DNA of 64,000 bases, from positions 62,001 to 126,000 of the forward strand of contig NZ_JACHOP010000001.1 in NCBI RefSeq assembly GCF_014199935.1, in the 5' to 3' direction. Positions 1 to 9,017 of the stretch are shown in pieces. The notes below the pieces were generated by a model. It ran no database searches, was not told the DNA's origin, and was given only the letters and a program-made list of their open reading frames with translations. Position 1 is the stretch's first letter. Each line of letters starts with the position of its first letter. The position numbers and the translations under genes are program-made. The DNA is from Methylorubrum rhodinum. Its GTDB lineage: Bacteria > Pseudomonadota > Alphaproteobacteria > Rhizobiales > Beijerinckiaceae.

Positions 1-109
1 CGGGAACCTCGGGGCGATGATGCGCGGGTCGGGCGCGCGGCCGGCCCGATCTGAAGGGGTCAGGATAGCGCGGGAGGGCGCCCGCGTCGAAGCCTTGGGA
101 CAATCGGGC

Positions 110-1291
110 TCACGGCCGCCCCTCCAGCCGCTCCAACAGAGCCGGGCGGGCGTAGCCGTCCGCGGGCAGGCCCTCGCGGATCTGGTAGCGGCGGATCGCC
201 TCGCGCAGCTTTGGCCCGGCCCGCCCGTCCTGATCGCCCTCGTAGAACCCCTCGCGGGCAAGCCCCGCCTGGAGCCGCTTCAGGCCCGGCCCGTCGAGGC
301 GGGCGGCCCCGTTCGGCCAGGGGGCGGCGAGCGCCGGGGCGCCGGCGAGCCGGTCGGCGAGGTGGCCCACGGCGAGCGCGTAGGAATCGCTGGTGTTGTA
401 GCCGCGGATCGCCTCGAAGTTCGGGGTGATGAGGAAGACCGGGGCGCCCAGGCCTCCGGGCAGGAACAGGCTCGCCTCGCCCGCCTTCGGCAGCGGCTTG
501 CCGTCGGTGCGGCGGACACCGCGGGCGGCGAAGTCGGGAATCGGGCCGCGGTAGCGCGTCAGGTCGAAGTCTTTCGGCAGGGTGACCTCGTAGCCCCAGG
601 AGAGGGCCGGATCCCAGCCGAGCGAGCGCAGGTAATGGGCGATGGAGGCGAGCGCGTCGGCCTCCGAGCGCCAGATGTCGCGTCGCCCGTCGCCGTCGAA
701 ATCGACCGCCTCCCTCAGGTAGATCGAGGGCAGGAACTGCACCTGCCCCATGGCGCCGGCCCAGGAGCCGACCATACGCGTCGGCTCCACGTCCCCGTTC
801 TCGAGGATCTGGAGGGCGGCCAGGAGTTCGTCGCGAAACAGGCGGCCGCGATGCCCGACCGAGGCGAGGCTCGCCAGCGACCGCACCACCGGCAGGCTGC
901 CCGCGCTCGCCCCGAAATCCGACTCGATCCCCCAGAAGGCGAGCACCACGGCGCGCGGCACGCCGGTCTTCGCCTCGATCGTCGCGAGCGTGGCCGACAA
1001 CCGGGCGGCTTGCGCCTTGCCCTTGGCGATCCGGGCGCCCGAGACCGCGCCGACGAGATAGTCCCAGACTGGGCGGCTGAACTCGCTCTGGCGGCGGGTG
1101 CGGGCGATCACGTCCGGATCGGGCCCGCTCACCCCGGCGAACGCCGCGTCGAAGGTCTTTTGCGAGACGCCGCGGGCCTTGGCCTCGGGCCGCAGCGAGG
1201 CGACGAAGGCGGAGAAGTCGCCCTCCTGCGCCCGCGCCGGACCGGAGGCGACGAGGACCGCCGCGAGCAGGGCCGCGAGGCGCCGCCTCAC
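110..1291 (-). CDS. Lytic murein transglycosylase, MltB/SLT_2 type
   Basis: Exported enzyme predicted to cleave peptidoglycan glycan strands with formation of 1,6-anhydromuramic ends. The 393-residue protein starts with a short hydrophobic signal sequence ending near ARAQ. It continues with an MltB-type catalytic domain (residues about 25-310), including the WGIESDFG segment that holds the catalytic Glu and the GAMGQVQFLPS motif, and ends with a C-terminal peptidoglycan-binding domain of about 60 residues. The GTG start overlaps the galE stop codon (GTGA), so the two are probably translationally coupled. An open frame extends further upstream, but that part lies inside galE and has no coding character. 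The family is clear; the exact MltB subclass is not. Confidence 0.88.
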   Translation of the reverse strand: MRRRLAALLAAVLVASGPARAQEGDFSAFVASLRPEAKARGVSQKTFDAAFAGVSGPDPDVIARTRRQSEFSRPVWDYLVGAVSGARIAKGKAQAARLSATLATIEAKTGVPRAVVLAFWGIESDFGASAGSLPVVRSLASLASVGHRGRLFRDELLAALQILENGDVEPTRMVGSWAGAMGQVQFLPSIYLREAVDFDGDGRRDIWRSEADALASIAHYLRSLGWDPALSWGYEVTLPKDFDLTRYRGPIPDFAARGVRRTDGKPLPKAGEASLFLPGGLGAPVFLITPNFEAIRGYNTSDSYALAVGHLADRLAGAPALAAPWPNGAARLDGPGLKRLQAGLAREGFYEGDQDGRAGPKLREAIRRYQIREGLPADGYARPALLERLEGRP

Positions 1292-2280
1292 CGCCGATTC
1301 CGCTTGGCCAAGGAATCCTCCCAGGCCAGCGCCTGGGCCACGATGGCGTCGAGGTCGTCGTGCTTCGGGGTCCAGTCCAGCTCGGACCGGATGCGGTCGG
1401 CGCCCGCCACGATCTGGGCCGGATCGCCGGGGCGTCGGGGCGAGAGCCGCACCTCGAAGTCGCGGCCGGAGATGCGCTTGACCACCTCGATCACCTCCAG
1501 AACCGAGTAGCCGCGGCCGTAGCCGCAATTGAGCGTCAGGCTGTCGCCGCCGGAGCGCAGGTGGTTCAGCGCCACCATATGGGCCTCGGCGAGGTCGGAG
1601 ACCTGGATGTAGTCGCGCAGGCACGAGCCGTCGCGGGTCGGGTAATCGGTGCCGAACACCTCCAGATGCGTGCGCTGGCCCAGCGCCGCCTGCGTCGCGA
1701 CCTTGATCAGGTGGGTGGCGTTCGGCGTCGATTGCCCGGTGCGCCCGCGCGGGTCGGCGCCGGCCACGTTGAAGTAGCGCAGCACCACGTACGTGAAGCC
1801 GTGCGCCGCCGCCGCATCGGCCAGCATCCACTCGCTCATCAGCTTGGAGCGGCCGTAGGGGTTGATCGGGTTGGTGGCCAGAGTCTCCGGCACCGGCACG
1901 GTCTCGGGCTCGCCGTAGACGGCCGCGGTGGACGAGAAGATGAAGTGCTTCACGCCCGTGCGCGCCGCGGTCTCGATCAGCGCGCGGGTCTTGACCGTGT
2001 TGGCGAGGTAGTAGCCGAGCGGGTCGGTGACCGAATCTGGCACCACGATCTTGGCGGCGAAATGGGCGATGGCATCGATCCGATGGCGCAGGATCGTCTC
2101 GGTGACGAGCGCCTGATCCGAGACGTCGCCGACGACGAGGCGCACCTCGGGCGGCAGCGCCCAGTCGAAGCCGGTGGAGAGGTCGTCGAGCACGACCACC
2201 TCCTCGTGCCCCGCATCGACCAGCGCCAGCACCATGTGGCTGCCGATATAGCCCGCGCCCCCGGTGACCAGAACGGCCAT
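1288..2280 (-). CDS. galE: UDP-glucose 4-epimerase
   Basis: Interconverts UDP-glucose and UDP-galactose in the cytoplasm with bound NAD, feeding exopolysaccharide and lipopolysaccharide synthesis. The 330-residue protein is an extended short-chain dehydrogenase with the N-terminal GGAGYIGS nucleotide-binding motif and the YGRSK (Tyr-x3-Lys) catalytic pair near residue 145. The start at MAVLVTGG fits the family; an open frame 11 codons longer adds only an unlikely leader. It is divergent from galU, which makes UDP-glucose, so the two sugar-nucleotide genes share a 174-base intergenic region. Its stop overlaps the start of the downstream transglycosylase gene. Confidence 0.93.
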   Translation of the reverse strand: MAVLVTGGAGYIGSHMVLALVDAGHEEVVVLDDLSTGFDWALPPEVRLVVGDVSDQALVTETILRHRIDAIAHFAAKIVVPDSVTDPLGYYLANTVKTRALIETAARTGVKHFIFSSTAAVYGEPETVPVPETLATNPINPYGRSKLMSEWMLADAAAAHGFTYVVLRYFNVAGADPRGRTGQSTPNATHLIKVATQAALGQRTHLEVFGTDYPTRDGSCLRDYIQVSDLAEAHMVALNHLRSGGDSLTLNCGYGRGYSVLEVIEVVKRISGRDFEVRLSPRRPGDPAQIVAGADRIRSELDWTPKHDDLDAIVAQALAWEDSLAKRNRR

Positions 2281-2454
2281 GGATTTCCCCCTCGATCGGT
2301 TCGGCGCCAGCATAACGGCGAAAGTTTCAGGCCCGATTAATCGCGAAAAGCGCCGTCTGCCGGGCGAAGCGGGGCTGTTGCCGGGCGCGAGCGTGCTATC
2401 TCAGCATGATCGACCAGGGTCGTCCCGAAACACGCCATCAACGGGTCCCGCCAC

Positions 2455-3315
2455 ATGAAACCGATTCGCAAGGCCGTCCTCCCCGTCGCCGGCCTCGGCA
2501 CGCGCTTCCTGCCGGCCACCAAGGCGGTGCCCAAGGAGATGCTGACGGTCGTCGACCGCCCGGTGGTCCAGCACGTGGTGGACGAGGCCCGCGAGGCCGG
2601 CATCGAGCATTTCATCTTCGTCACCGGCCGCGGCAAGGCCGTGATCGAGGATCATTTCGACATCGCGTTCGAACTCGACCACACCCTGCAGGAGCGCGGC
2701 AAGACCGCCGCCTACGAGGAACTGAAGCGGGACCTGCCCAAGGCCGGCCAGACCAGCTTCACCCGCCAGCAGGCCCCGCTCGGCCTCGGCCACGCGGTGT
2801 GGTGCGCCCGCGAGATCGTCGGCGACGAGCCGTTCGCGGTGCTCCTGCCGGACATGCTGAGCCGCGGCTGCATGGGCCAGATGCTCAAGGCCTACGAGCA
2901 GCACGGCGGCAACGTCATCGCCGTCGAGGAGGTGAAGCCCGAGGAGACCCACCAGTACGGCATCGTCGCCGTGGGCGAGACCTTCGGCCAGACCTTCGAG
3001 ATCACCGGCATGGTCGAGAAGCCGAAGCAGGGCACCGCGCCCTCGAACTTCATCATCTCCGGCCGCTACATCCTCCAGCCCGAGATTTTTTCCATTCTGG
3101 AGCGCGGCGACAAGGGCGCGGGCGGCGAGATCCAACTCACCGACGCGATGATCCGCCTCTCCGAGCAGCAGAAGTTCTACGGGATGCGCTTCGACGGGCG
3201 CACCTACGACACCGGCTCGAAGATCGGCTTCCTCACCGCCAACCTCGCCTACGGCCTGGAGCGGCCGGAACTCGCCGAAGCGCTGAAGGCGGAAATCCGC
3301 GCGCTGCTCGGCTGA
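2455..3315 (+). CDS. galU: UTP-glucose-1-phosphate uridylyltransferase
   Basis: Forms UDP-glucose from UTP and glucose-1-phosphate, the precursor for polysaccharides and the substrate of the divergent galE product. The 286-residue protein has the nucleotidyltransferase signature [18 protein letters not shown] close to the N terminus and the [13 protein letters not shown] segment typical of bacterial GalU. Its length is normal for the family. It is followed 62 bases downstream by a strong intrinsic terminator, so it is probably transcribed alone. Identification is firm. Confidence 0.95.
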   Translation: MKPIRKAVLPVAGLGTRFLPATKAVPKEMLTVVDRPVVQHVVDEAREAGIEHFIFVTGRGKAVIEDHFDIAFELDHTLQERGKTAAYEELKRDLPKAGQTSFTRQQAPLGLGHAVWCAREIVGDEPFAVLLPDMLSRGCMGQMLKAYEQHGGNVIAVEEVKPEETHQYGIVAVGETFGQTFEITGMVEKPKQGTAPSNFIISGRYILQPEIFSILERGDKGAGGEIQLTDAMIRLSEQQKFYGMRFDGRTYDTGSKIGFLTANLAYGLERPELAEALKAEIRALLG

Positions 3316-3377
3316 GGCCGACGGCCGGGGCGAGCGATCCCGGCTCTTGAGAGAATCCGATACGGATCAGACGTTTA

Positions 3378-3421
3378 GGGGCCCGCCTGGGATACCGTAT
3401 CCCATGCGGGCCCCCGTTTTT
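3378..3421 (+). terminator. Intrinsic terminator of galU
   Basis: A long inverted repeat has outer arms GGGGCCCGC (3378-3386) and GCGGGCCCC (3406-3414) and inner arms TGGGATAC and GTATCCCA, separated by one mismatch. It is followed by CG and five T residues. On the plus strand this is a textbook rho-independent terminator placed just after galU. Confidence 0.9.
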
Positions 3422-3499
3422 GGAAGGTTCCCTGCCGGAATGCGGGCCGGCCATGCATATGGCGCAGGTGGAATCGTTCTCACGAGACTTGCGCTTTGT

Positions 3500-3612
3500 G
3501 CAGCGCGATGCGAATTGTGCGTTGCGAGATCGCGATGGCGTCGCGGTCCCGCAGCCCTTCTTGGGCGTTTCCTCCCTAGACTTCGGGCCGTCCCTCGGGA
3601 CGGCCTTTTTTC
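3500..3612 (+). ncRNA. Candidate trans-acting small RNA with CCUCCC motif
   Basis: The plus strand between two terminators has no credible reading frame. It shows the layout of many alphaproteobacterial regulatory RNAs: a small GCCC/GGGC hairpin (3554-3566), a pyrimidine stretch with CCTCCC (3571-3576) that could pair with Shine-Dalgarno sequences, and a strong terminator hairpin with a long T tract (3586-3612). Because galU already terminates at 3421, the second terminator implies an independent plus-strand transcript. The 5' end is a guess and no promoter is clear. It matches no RNA family that I can name with confidence. Confidence 0.4.
3586..3612 (+). terminator. Intrinsic terminator of the candidate small RNA
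   Basis: Perfect arms GGCCGTCCC (3586-3594) and GGGACGGCC (3597-3605) are followed by TTTTTTCTTTTC. The T tract is on the plus strand only, so this ends a plus-strand transcript. It does not serve the minus-strand amidohydrolase gene that ends at 3663. Confidence 0.85.
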
Positions 3613-3662
3613 TTTTCTTTCGGGATTTGCCTCAGCCCGGCTCGCCGCCAAGAGGAAACCGG

Positions 3663-4634
3663 CTACTCGGCCGCGATGCGAAGGGGCGTCGTATCGACCG
3701 TCTCGGCCGCGACTTCTGCGAACACCTGGGCGAGATGCCGGCTGAGCGGGGCGAAGCCCGCGGTGAGCGCCAGCGACTGCTCGTTCATGTAGAGCGCCCG
3801 GTTGATCTCGATCTGCAGCGCGTGCCGCCCGAGCCCCGGCTCGCCGTAATGCTCGGTGATGAAGCCGCCGGCATAGGGCTTGTTGCGCACCACCCGGTAG
3901 CCCAGCGCCCGCAGGCGCACCTCGACGCTTTCGGTCAGCGTCGGCGCGCAGCTCGTCCCGAAGCGGTCGCCGAGCACGAAATCGGCCTGGGCGGCCTCGT
4001 CGCGCCCGAGGCTGGAGGAGGGCATCGAGTGGCAATCGATCAGGATCGCCTTGCCGAAGGTCCGCGCCGTGCGCTGGACCAGGCCGCGCAGGGTCCGGTG
4101 ATAGGGCTTGTAGAGGGTCTCGATCCGCGTCACCGCCTCCTCGACGGGGAGCCGCTCGCGGTAGATCTCCTGTCCGTCGGCGACGATGCGCGGCACGGTG
4201 CCGAGGCCGCCCGCGACCCGCATGGAGCGGGTGTTGGCATAAGCCGGCAGGCGCCCGGTGAACATGCGCGGGTCGAGCTCGTAGGGCTCGCGGTTCAGGT
4301 CGAGATAGGCGCGGGGAAAATTCGCCCGCATCAGAGGTGCGCCGAGCCCGACCACGGCGGCGAACAGCCGGTCGACATGGGCGTCCTCCGAGCGGCGCAG
4401 CGTCAGCGCGTCGAGCCGGGAGGCGGCGAGGAAGGCCGGCGGGTAATGCGCGCCCGAATGCGGTGCGTTGAACACGAACGGAACGGCGTGCGTGGCGGGC
4501 TCGTCCACGTCGAAGGGCGGATCGAACGTCTCGTTGCCGTCGGCGGGGGGGAAGCTCATCGCGTGGCGGGCGCCGATCTGCGGTTCGGGAGGACCATCGA
4601 CATCACTTTGCGGCGGCGGCGGCGGCCTGTCCAC
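3663..4634 (-). CDS. N-formylglutamate amidohydrolase family protein
   Basis: Predicted zinc-dependent hydrolase of the FGase (HutG-like) family, which removes the formyl group from N-formyl-L-glutamate in histidine degradation; related members act on other N-acylated substrates. The sequence shows the family segments FNAPHSGAHYP (metal-binding His, residues about 53-63), ANFPRAYLDLNREPYELD and IDCHSMPS. No other hut gene is nearby, so the physiological substrate is open. The 323-residue frame begins with a proline-rich stretch, and Met26 (position 4559) is an equally possible start because the conserved part begins only around residue 45. Confidence 0.85.
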   Translation of the reverse strand: MDRPPPPPQSDVDGPPEPQIGARHAMSFPPADGNETFDPPFDVDEPATHAVPFVFNAPHSGAHYPPAFLAASRLDALTLRRSEDAHVDRLFAAVVGLGAPLMRANFPRAYLDLNREPYELDPRMFTGRLPAYANTRSMRVAGGLGTVPRIVADGQEIYRERLPVEEAVTRIETLYKPYHRTLRGLVQRTARTFGKAILIDCHSMPSSSLGRDEAAQADFVLGDRFGTSCAPTLTESVEVRLRALGYRVVRNKPYAGGFITEHYGEPGLGRHALQIEINRALYMNEQSLALTAGFAPLSRHLAQVFAEVAAETVDTTPLRIAAE

Positions 4635-4690
4635 TGGGGCTCACGCCGTCGCGAGCGGGCGCGCCGAGCGCGATCGGACGCCGCGCGTTC

Positions 4691-4705
4691 TTAACCCCGT
4701 GTTTA
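4691..4705 (+). promoter_or_regulatory. CtrA-like site upstream of cpdR
   Basis: TTAA, seven bases, then TTTA lies 61 bases upstream of the cpdR start. The CtrA consensus in Caulobacter is TTAA-N7-TTAA, and cpdR is under CtrA control there. The match has one mismatch, so this is an inferred regulatory site. Confidence 0.4.
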
Positions 4706-4765
4706 CCATGCCGCCGCTTTATGGAATGAACACCCCAGGGCGTAGAGGCATCGGGACGTCGTGCG

Positions 4766-5125
4766 ATGAAGATCCTGCTCGCGGAAGACGACAACGACAT
4801 GCGTCGGTTCCTGGCCAAGGCGTTGCAGAACGCCGGCTACGACGTGCTGTCGTTCGACAACGGTCTGTCCGCCTATAACCGCCTGCGCGAGGAGCCGTTC
4901 GAGCTCCTGCTCACCGATATCGTGATGCCCGAGATGGACGGCATCGAGCTGGCGCGCCGCGCCACCGAGCTCGATCCCGACATCAAGGTGATGTTCATCA
5001 CCGGTTTCGCCGCCGTGGCGCTGAACCCCGATTCGAAGGCTCCGAAGGACGCGAAGGTCCTCTCGAAGCCCTTCCACTTGCGCGAACTCGTCAACGAGGT
5101 CGAGAAGCTGCTCGCCGCGGCGTGA
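4766..5125 (+). CDS. cpdR: Single-domain response regulator CpdR
   Basis: Cytoplasmic receiver-only response regulator. In Caulobacter, unphosphorylated CpdR localises ClpXP to the pole and primes degradation of cell-cycle substrates, and it is phosphorylated by the CckA-ChpT relay. The 119-residue protein has the acidic cluster AEDDND at the N terminus, the phospho-acceptor Asp in LLTDIVMPEMDG near residue 51, the FITGFAAVALNP stretch and the conserved Lys in LSKPFH. Nearly the whole sequence matches the CpdR pattern and there is no output domain. A CtrA-like site precedes it. Confidence 0.95.
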   Translation: MKILLAEDDNDMRRFLAKALQNAGYDVLSFDNGLSAYNRLREEPFELLLTDIVMPEMDGIELARRATELDPDIKVMFITGFAAVALNPDSKAPKDAKVLSKPFHLRELVNEVEKLLAAA

Positions 5126-5605
5126 GGCGCGAAAGCCGCTGGACGAGGCGGCGCTTCGATCCGCGTCCGGCCATCGGCGGGTGCCAATGATACATCGGCA
5201 ACGGTGTCTCCAGGCCGTTGCTCGATGGGTCGGGCGGCACACCGAACCGGGGCGGCGCGCGCCCGACGGCCACAGCTCGTCTGCCTGCCGCCCGACACGC
5301 CCGAACTCCAGCCCGCATATCCCTCGACAAGCTCAGGATGAGGAGCTCCGGCGCCTCGTCGACGAGCACTTCGATACGACGGCCGCGGATCCAGCCCCGC
5401 ATCGAAGCGCGATGCCGCGACCTCGACGCCGATCCGGACACGAGGCGGAACCACACCCTCTTCCACGGGTAGCCCCCCGAGACCAAACCGATCCGATCGT
5501 CCGGAAATGACATGATCCGCGCCCGGCCCGACTTTTGGATTGCACGCGGCGTCGGGGCGCCTTAACGGGGCCGCCCTCCCGGCAGACGAGAAGCGATCCC
5601 GTTCC
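5126..5605. other. Intergenic region with a degenerate repeat fragment
   Basis: About 480 bases with no convincing gene. A short stretch near 5325-5343, containing CTCAGGATGAGG, resembles one arm of the palindromic repeats found at 13.6, 47.4 and 50.6 kb but has no matching second arm. A plus-strand open frame joins the downstream Hsp70 gene from 5540, but its N-terminal part has no conserved character. No RNA gene or terminator was recognised. Confidence 0.5.
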
Positions 5606-6853
5606 ATGGCGGCCTGCGGCCTCGATTTCGGCACGTCCAACACCACACTCGGAATCGGCCGCGACGGCGTTCCGTCCCTGGTGCCGCTGGAGGGCGCGCA
5701 CCGCACCCTGCCGAGCGCAATCTTCTTCGCCCCCGGCCGCGAAACCCAGATCGGCCGCGCCGCGATCGAATCGTATGTCGAGGGCACGCCCGGCCGGCTG
5801 ATGCGGGCGCTCAAATCCGTGCTCGGCTCGTCGCTCGTCGAGGAATCGACCCCGGTCGGGCGCGAGCGCATCCGTTTTCGCGACGTCATCGCCCGCTACC
5901 TCGCCGCGGTGAAGGCCCGCGCCGAAGCCGAGACGGGCATGAGCCTCGACGCGGTGGTGCATGGCCGCCCGGTCCACTTCGTCGACGACGACCCGGCCGC
6001 CGACCGCAAGGCCGAGGACACGCTGCGCCGGATCGCCGAGAGCATCGGCTTCCGCCACGTCCGCTTCCAGTACGAGCCCATCGCCGCCGCCCTCGATTAC
6101 GAGCGCACCGTGACGGGCGAGGAGATCGCCCTGATCGCCGATATCGGCGGCGGCACGTCGGATTTCTCCATCGTCCGCCTCTCGCCCGAGCGGCACCGCC
6201 GGGAGGATCGCGCCGACGACATCCTGGCCAATGACGGCGTGCGCATCGGCGGCACCGATTTCGACCGCACGCTCAGCCTCGGCGCGGTGATGCCGCTCCT
6301 CGGGCTCGGCAGCCCGATGAAGCGGGGCGATCTCGCCGTGCCGAACGCCTATTTCCATGATCTCGCCACGTGGTCGAGCATCAACCGGCTCTACAACCCG
6401 AAGACCCTGCGGGAGATCGACGAGGTGGTGCGCGACGCAGCCCGCCCCGAACTCGTCACGCGGCTGCGCCGGGTGGTCGAGGCCGAGCGCGGGCACGCGC
6501 TCGCCATGGCGGTGGAGGGCGCCAAGATCGCGACCTCCGACGAGGGCCGGGGCACGGTCGATCTCGGCTGGGTCGAGCCCGACCTCTCGGCCACGGTCGA
6601 TCGCCCGCGGCTCACCTCCCACACCGACGACCTCGCCCGCCGCATGGCCCAGCGCATCGGCCGCTGCCTCGATCAGGCCGGCCTCTCGGCCGAGCGCATC
6701 GACGCCCTGTTCCTCACCGGCGGCTCGACCGGCCTGCCCCACGTCCGCGCGGCGCTGACGGCGGGCGTGCCGGGCGCGCGGGTGGTGGACGGCGACACCT
6801 TCGGCTCGGTCGGGCTCGGGCTCACCCTGGAGGCGGCCCGCCTCGCCGGCTGA
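5606..6853 (+). CDS. Hsp70-family ATPase, YegD-like
   Basis: Actin-fold ATPase related to DnaK but closest in outline to Escherichia coli YegD, whose cellular role is not settled. The 415-residue protein has the N-terminal phosphate-binding loop CGLDFGTSNTTLG, the second phosphate loop ADIGGGTSDFS near residue 185, and LTGGSTGLP near the C terminus. It ends after the nucleotide-binding domain, with no substrate-binding domain, as in YegD. The start at Met5606 puts the first beta strand at the N terminus as expected. No chaperone partner gene is nearby. Confidence 0.83.
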   Translation: MAACGLDFGTSNTTLGIGRDGVPSLVPLEGAHRTLPSAIFFAPGRETQIGRAAIESYVEGTPGRLMRALKSVLGSSLVEESTPVGRERIRFRDVIARYLAAVKARAEAETGMSLDAVVHGRPVHFVDDDPAADRKAEDTLRRIAESIGFRHVRFQYEPIAAALDYERTVTGEEIALIADIGGGTSDFSIVRLSPERHRREDRADDILANDGVRIGGTDFDRTLSLGAVMPLLGLGSPMKRGDLAVPNAYFHDLATWSSINRLYNPKTLREIDEVVRDAARPELVTRLRRVVEAERGHALAMAVEGAKIATSDEGRGTVDLGWVEPDLSATVDRPRLTSHTDDLARRMAQRIGRCLDQAGLSAERIDALFLTGGSTGLPHVRAALTAGVPGARVVDGDTFGSVGLGLTLEAARLAG

Positions 6854-7016
6854 TTCCTTGTGATGGAAACAGCCGTGTCTCACCGGTCTCCGCTTTGGCG
6901 CATCGGTAGGTGCCGAGCGTGTCCCCTCCCCACAAGGGCGAGGAGAGCGCCTGCGGCATCCTCAGCTTGCGTCCGCCCCGCTTTGCGCCGTCATCCCAGG
7001 ATGATAGCAGCGGACC

Positions 7017-8417
7017 ATGAAGGGACGTCCTCCACATCGCGGCTCGGGCGGCAAGCGCCCCCCGGGCAAGCCCGGCTTCGCCTCGCGGCCGGGCACCGGT
7101 CCGCGCACCTCCGCCCTGGAGGCGGCCAAGCGCGCCGCCCGCAACCGCGGCGAGGACGCGGGCGAGCGCGCGCCCTGGGGCGAGGCGGAGGCCGCGCCGC
7201 CGCCCCGCCCGCCGCGCACCCGCAAACCGGCGCCGGCCGAGGCGGAAGCGCCCCCGCCGCGCCGCTCGGCTCCCAAGCCGTTTGCAGCCAAGCCGTCTGC
7301 AGCCAAGGGGCCGTCGCCCAAGGGACCCTCCCCTAAGGCGCCCTCCCCTGATAAGAACCCGGCCCCGCCCGCCGGCCCGACCCGGCGCGAGCAGCGGGCC
7401 GCCGCCTCGGCGACGCTGGCGAGCGGCGTGCAAACGCTCACCGTCGCCCCCGACGAGGCCGGGATGCGCATCGACCGCTTCCTGAGCGTGCGGTTTCCCC
7501 AGCTTCCCTTCACCCGCGTCCAGAGTCTCGTGCGCAAGGGCGAATTGCGGGTCGACGGCAAGCGCGCCAAGGCCGCCGACCGGCTGGAGCCCGGTTCCTC
7601 CGTGCGGGTGCCGCCGCTCAAGCTCGATCCGCAGCCCGACCGCCCGCGCAGCCCGGGCAAGGCCGCGAACGACGCCGAGTTCCTGCGTTCGCTGATCCTC
7701 TACGAGGACGCGGAGATGATGATCCTCAACAAGCCGTTCGGGCTGGCCGTGCAGGGCGGCTCCGGCACCGTGCGCCACGTCGACGGCCTGCTGGAGGCGC
7801 TGACCGGGCCGGACGGGCAGCGCCCGCGCCTCGTCCACCGCCTCGACAAGGACACGGCCGGCTGTCTCATCGTCGCCAAGACCCGGCTCGCCGCCGCGAC
7901 GCTCGCCAAGAGTTTTCGCTCGCGGGCGGCCCGAAAGATCTACTGGGCGCTGGTGGCGGGCGTGCCGCGCACCCGGCAGGGCCGGGTCTCGACCTACCTC
8001 GCCAAGGACGAGCCGACGGACGCCGACGCGCGCATGCGGGTGGCCAAGCACGGTGACGAGGGCGCGAGCCACGCGCTGACCTACTACGCCACCGTCGATC
8101 AGGCGGCGCAGAAGCTGGCATGGCTCTCGCTGAAGCCCGTCACCGGCCGCACCCACCAGCTCCGCGCGCATGCCGCCCATATCGGCCACCCGATCGTCGG
8201 CGACCCGAAATATTTCGAGGTCGAGAATTGGGAGCTGCCCGGCGGCCTCCAGAACCGCCTGCATCTGCTCGCGCGCCGGATCGTGATCCCGCATCCGCGC
8301 ACCGGCCAGCCGGTCGATGTCAGCGCGCCGCTGCCGCCGCACATGGCCCAGAGCTGGAATCTTCTGGGCTTCGACGCCGCCCGCTACGACCCGATCGTCG
8401 AGGCGCCGGAGGCCTGA
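7017..8417 (+). CDS. RluA-family 23S rRNA/tRNA pseudouridine synthase
   Basis: Isomerises uridine to pseudouridine in structured RNA, probably large-subunit rRNA (RluC/RluD-like). The 466-residue protein has three parts: a basic, Pro/Ala/Lys-rich low-complexity N-terminal extension of about 140 residues, an S4 RNA-binding domain (about 150-210), and the catalytic domain with HRLDKDTAGCL holding the catalytic Asp near residue 266. The LKPVTGRTHQLRAH segment is also diagnostic. The extension, which includes AKPSAAKGPSPKGPSPKAPSP-type repeats, makes it longer than enterobacterial RluC. The precise target site cannot be read from sequence. Confidence 0.87.
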   Translation: MKGRPPHRGSGGKRPPGKPGFASRPGTGPRTSALEAAKRAARNRGEDAGERAPWGEAEAAPPPRPPRTRKPAPAEAEAPPPRRSAPKPFAAKPSAAKGPSPKGPSPKAPSPDKNPAPPAGPTRREQRAAASATLASGVQTLTVAPDEAGMRIDRFLSVRFPQLPFTRVQSLVRKGELRVDGKRAKAADRLEPGSSVRVPPLKLDPQPDRPRSPGKAANDAEFLRSLILYEDAEMMILNKPFGLAVQGGSGTVRHVDGLLEALTGPDGQRPRLVHRLDKDTAGCLIVAKTRLAAATLAKSFRSRAARKIYWALVAGVPRTRQGRVSTYLAKDEPTDADARMRVAKHGDEGASHALTYYATVDQAAQKLAWLSLKPVTGRTHQLRAHAAHIGHPIVGDPKYFEVENWELPGGLQNRLHLLARRIVIPHPRTGQPVDVSAPLPPHMAQSWNLLGFDAARYDPIVEAPEA

Positions 8418-8632
8418 AGGTCCCTGCCCTCGCCTTGGAAAGCGGACCTTCCGCCATAGGTCGTGGCGGCGCGCGAGAGTCACGCCCGGACAGCGCGCCC
8501 GAAACGTCGCCGATGCCGCGTGGACGGGTGAGCGGCGAGATGATTGTATTCGCGCGATCGAGATTCGGGAGGAGGCGGACACCGCCTTCCCCGGTCGTGC
8601 CGACGACGCCGTCGCATCGAGGTCAGGAACGC

Positions 8633-9001
8633 ATGAGGCTGCCCACGCTGATGTCCCTCGTGCTGGCCGTATCGCTTGCGGGCGCGGCCGTGCCGGCCCC
8701 GGCGGCGGCGCCCGAGCGCGACGTGGCCCCAGAGCGTGCGCCCGCCGAGCGGACCCCGCCCGTCTCCGGTGTCGCGGCGAATCCCGTGAATCCTGCCACC
8801 AACCCCACTTCGGCTCCCAATACGGCCCCCGCGACGCGGCCGGGCGAGCGCCGCCGCCGTCCCTCCTACGCCGCCTGCAACCGCGAATCGCATCGGCGCA
8901 ATCTCTACGGCGGCCCGCGCCGCCGCTTCCTCATCCGCTGCCGCCTCGGCTACGAGCAGCGGCGCCCCGGCCCCGCCGCCGGGCCGGCGCGCCGGCCGTG
9001 A
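8633..9001 (+). CDS. Small exported protein with PsiF-like C-terminal motif
   Basis: A 122-residue predicted secreted protein. A hydrophobic signal sequence (about residues 1-22, ending near PAPAAA) is followed by a Pro/Ala-rich linker. A basic C-terminal segment has two cysteines spaced like the PsiF repeat: YAACNRE, then RRRFLIRC about 24 residues later. PsiF is a small periplasmic family without a settled function. The resemblance is by motif only, so the name is tentative. The start was chosen because the signal sequence begins there; the frame remains open upstream into a shadow of the pseudouridine synthase gene. Confidence 0.6.
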   Translation: MRLPTLMSLVLAVSLAGAAVPAPAAAPERDVAPERAPAERTPPVSGVAANPVNPATNPTSAPNTAPATRPGERRRRPSYAACNRESHRRNLYGGPRRRFLIRCRLGYEQRRPGPAAGPARRP

Positions 9002-9017
9002 CGGATCGATCGCACCC

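Noticed and set aside
1292..1831. A 180-codon extension of the lytic transglycosylase frame.
   Set aside because: It overlaps galE in another frame, and a signal sequence begins at the GTG at 1291.
5333..6883. A 516-codon open frame antisense to the Hsp70-like gene.
   Set aside because: High GC gives long antisense frames. The product is low-complexity Arg/Gly/Ala with no motif, while the plus strand encodes a clear Hsp70.
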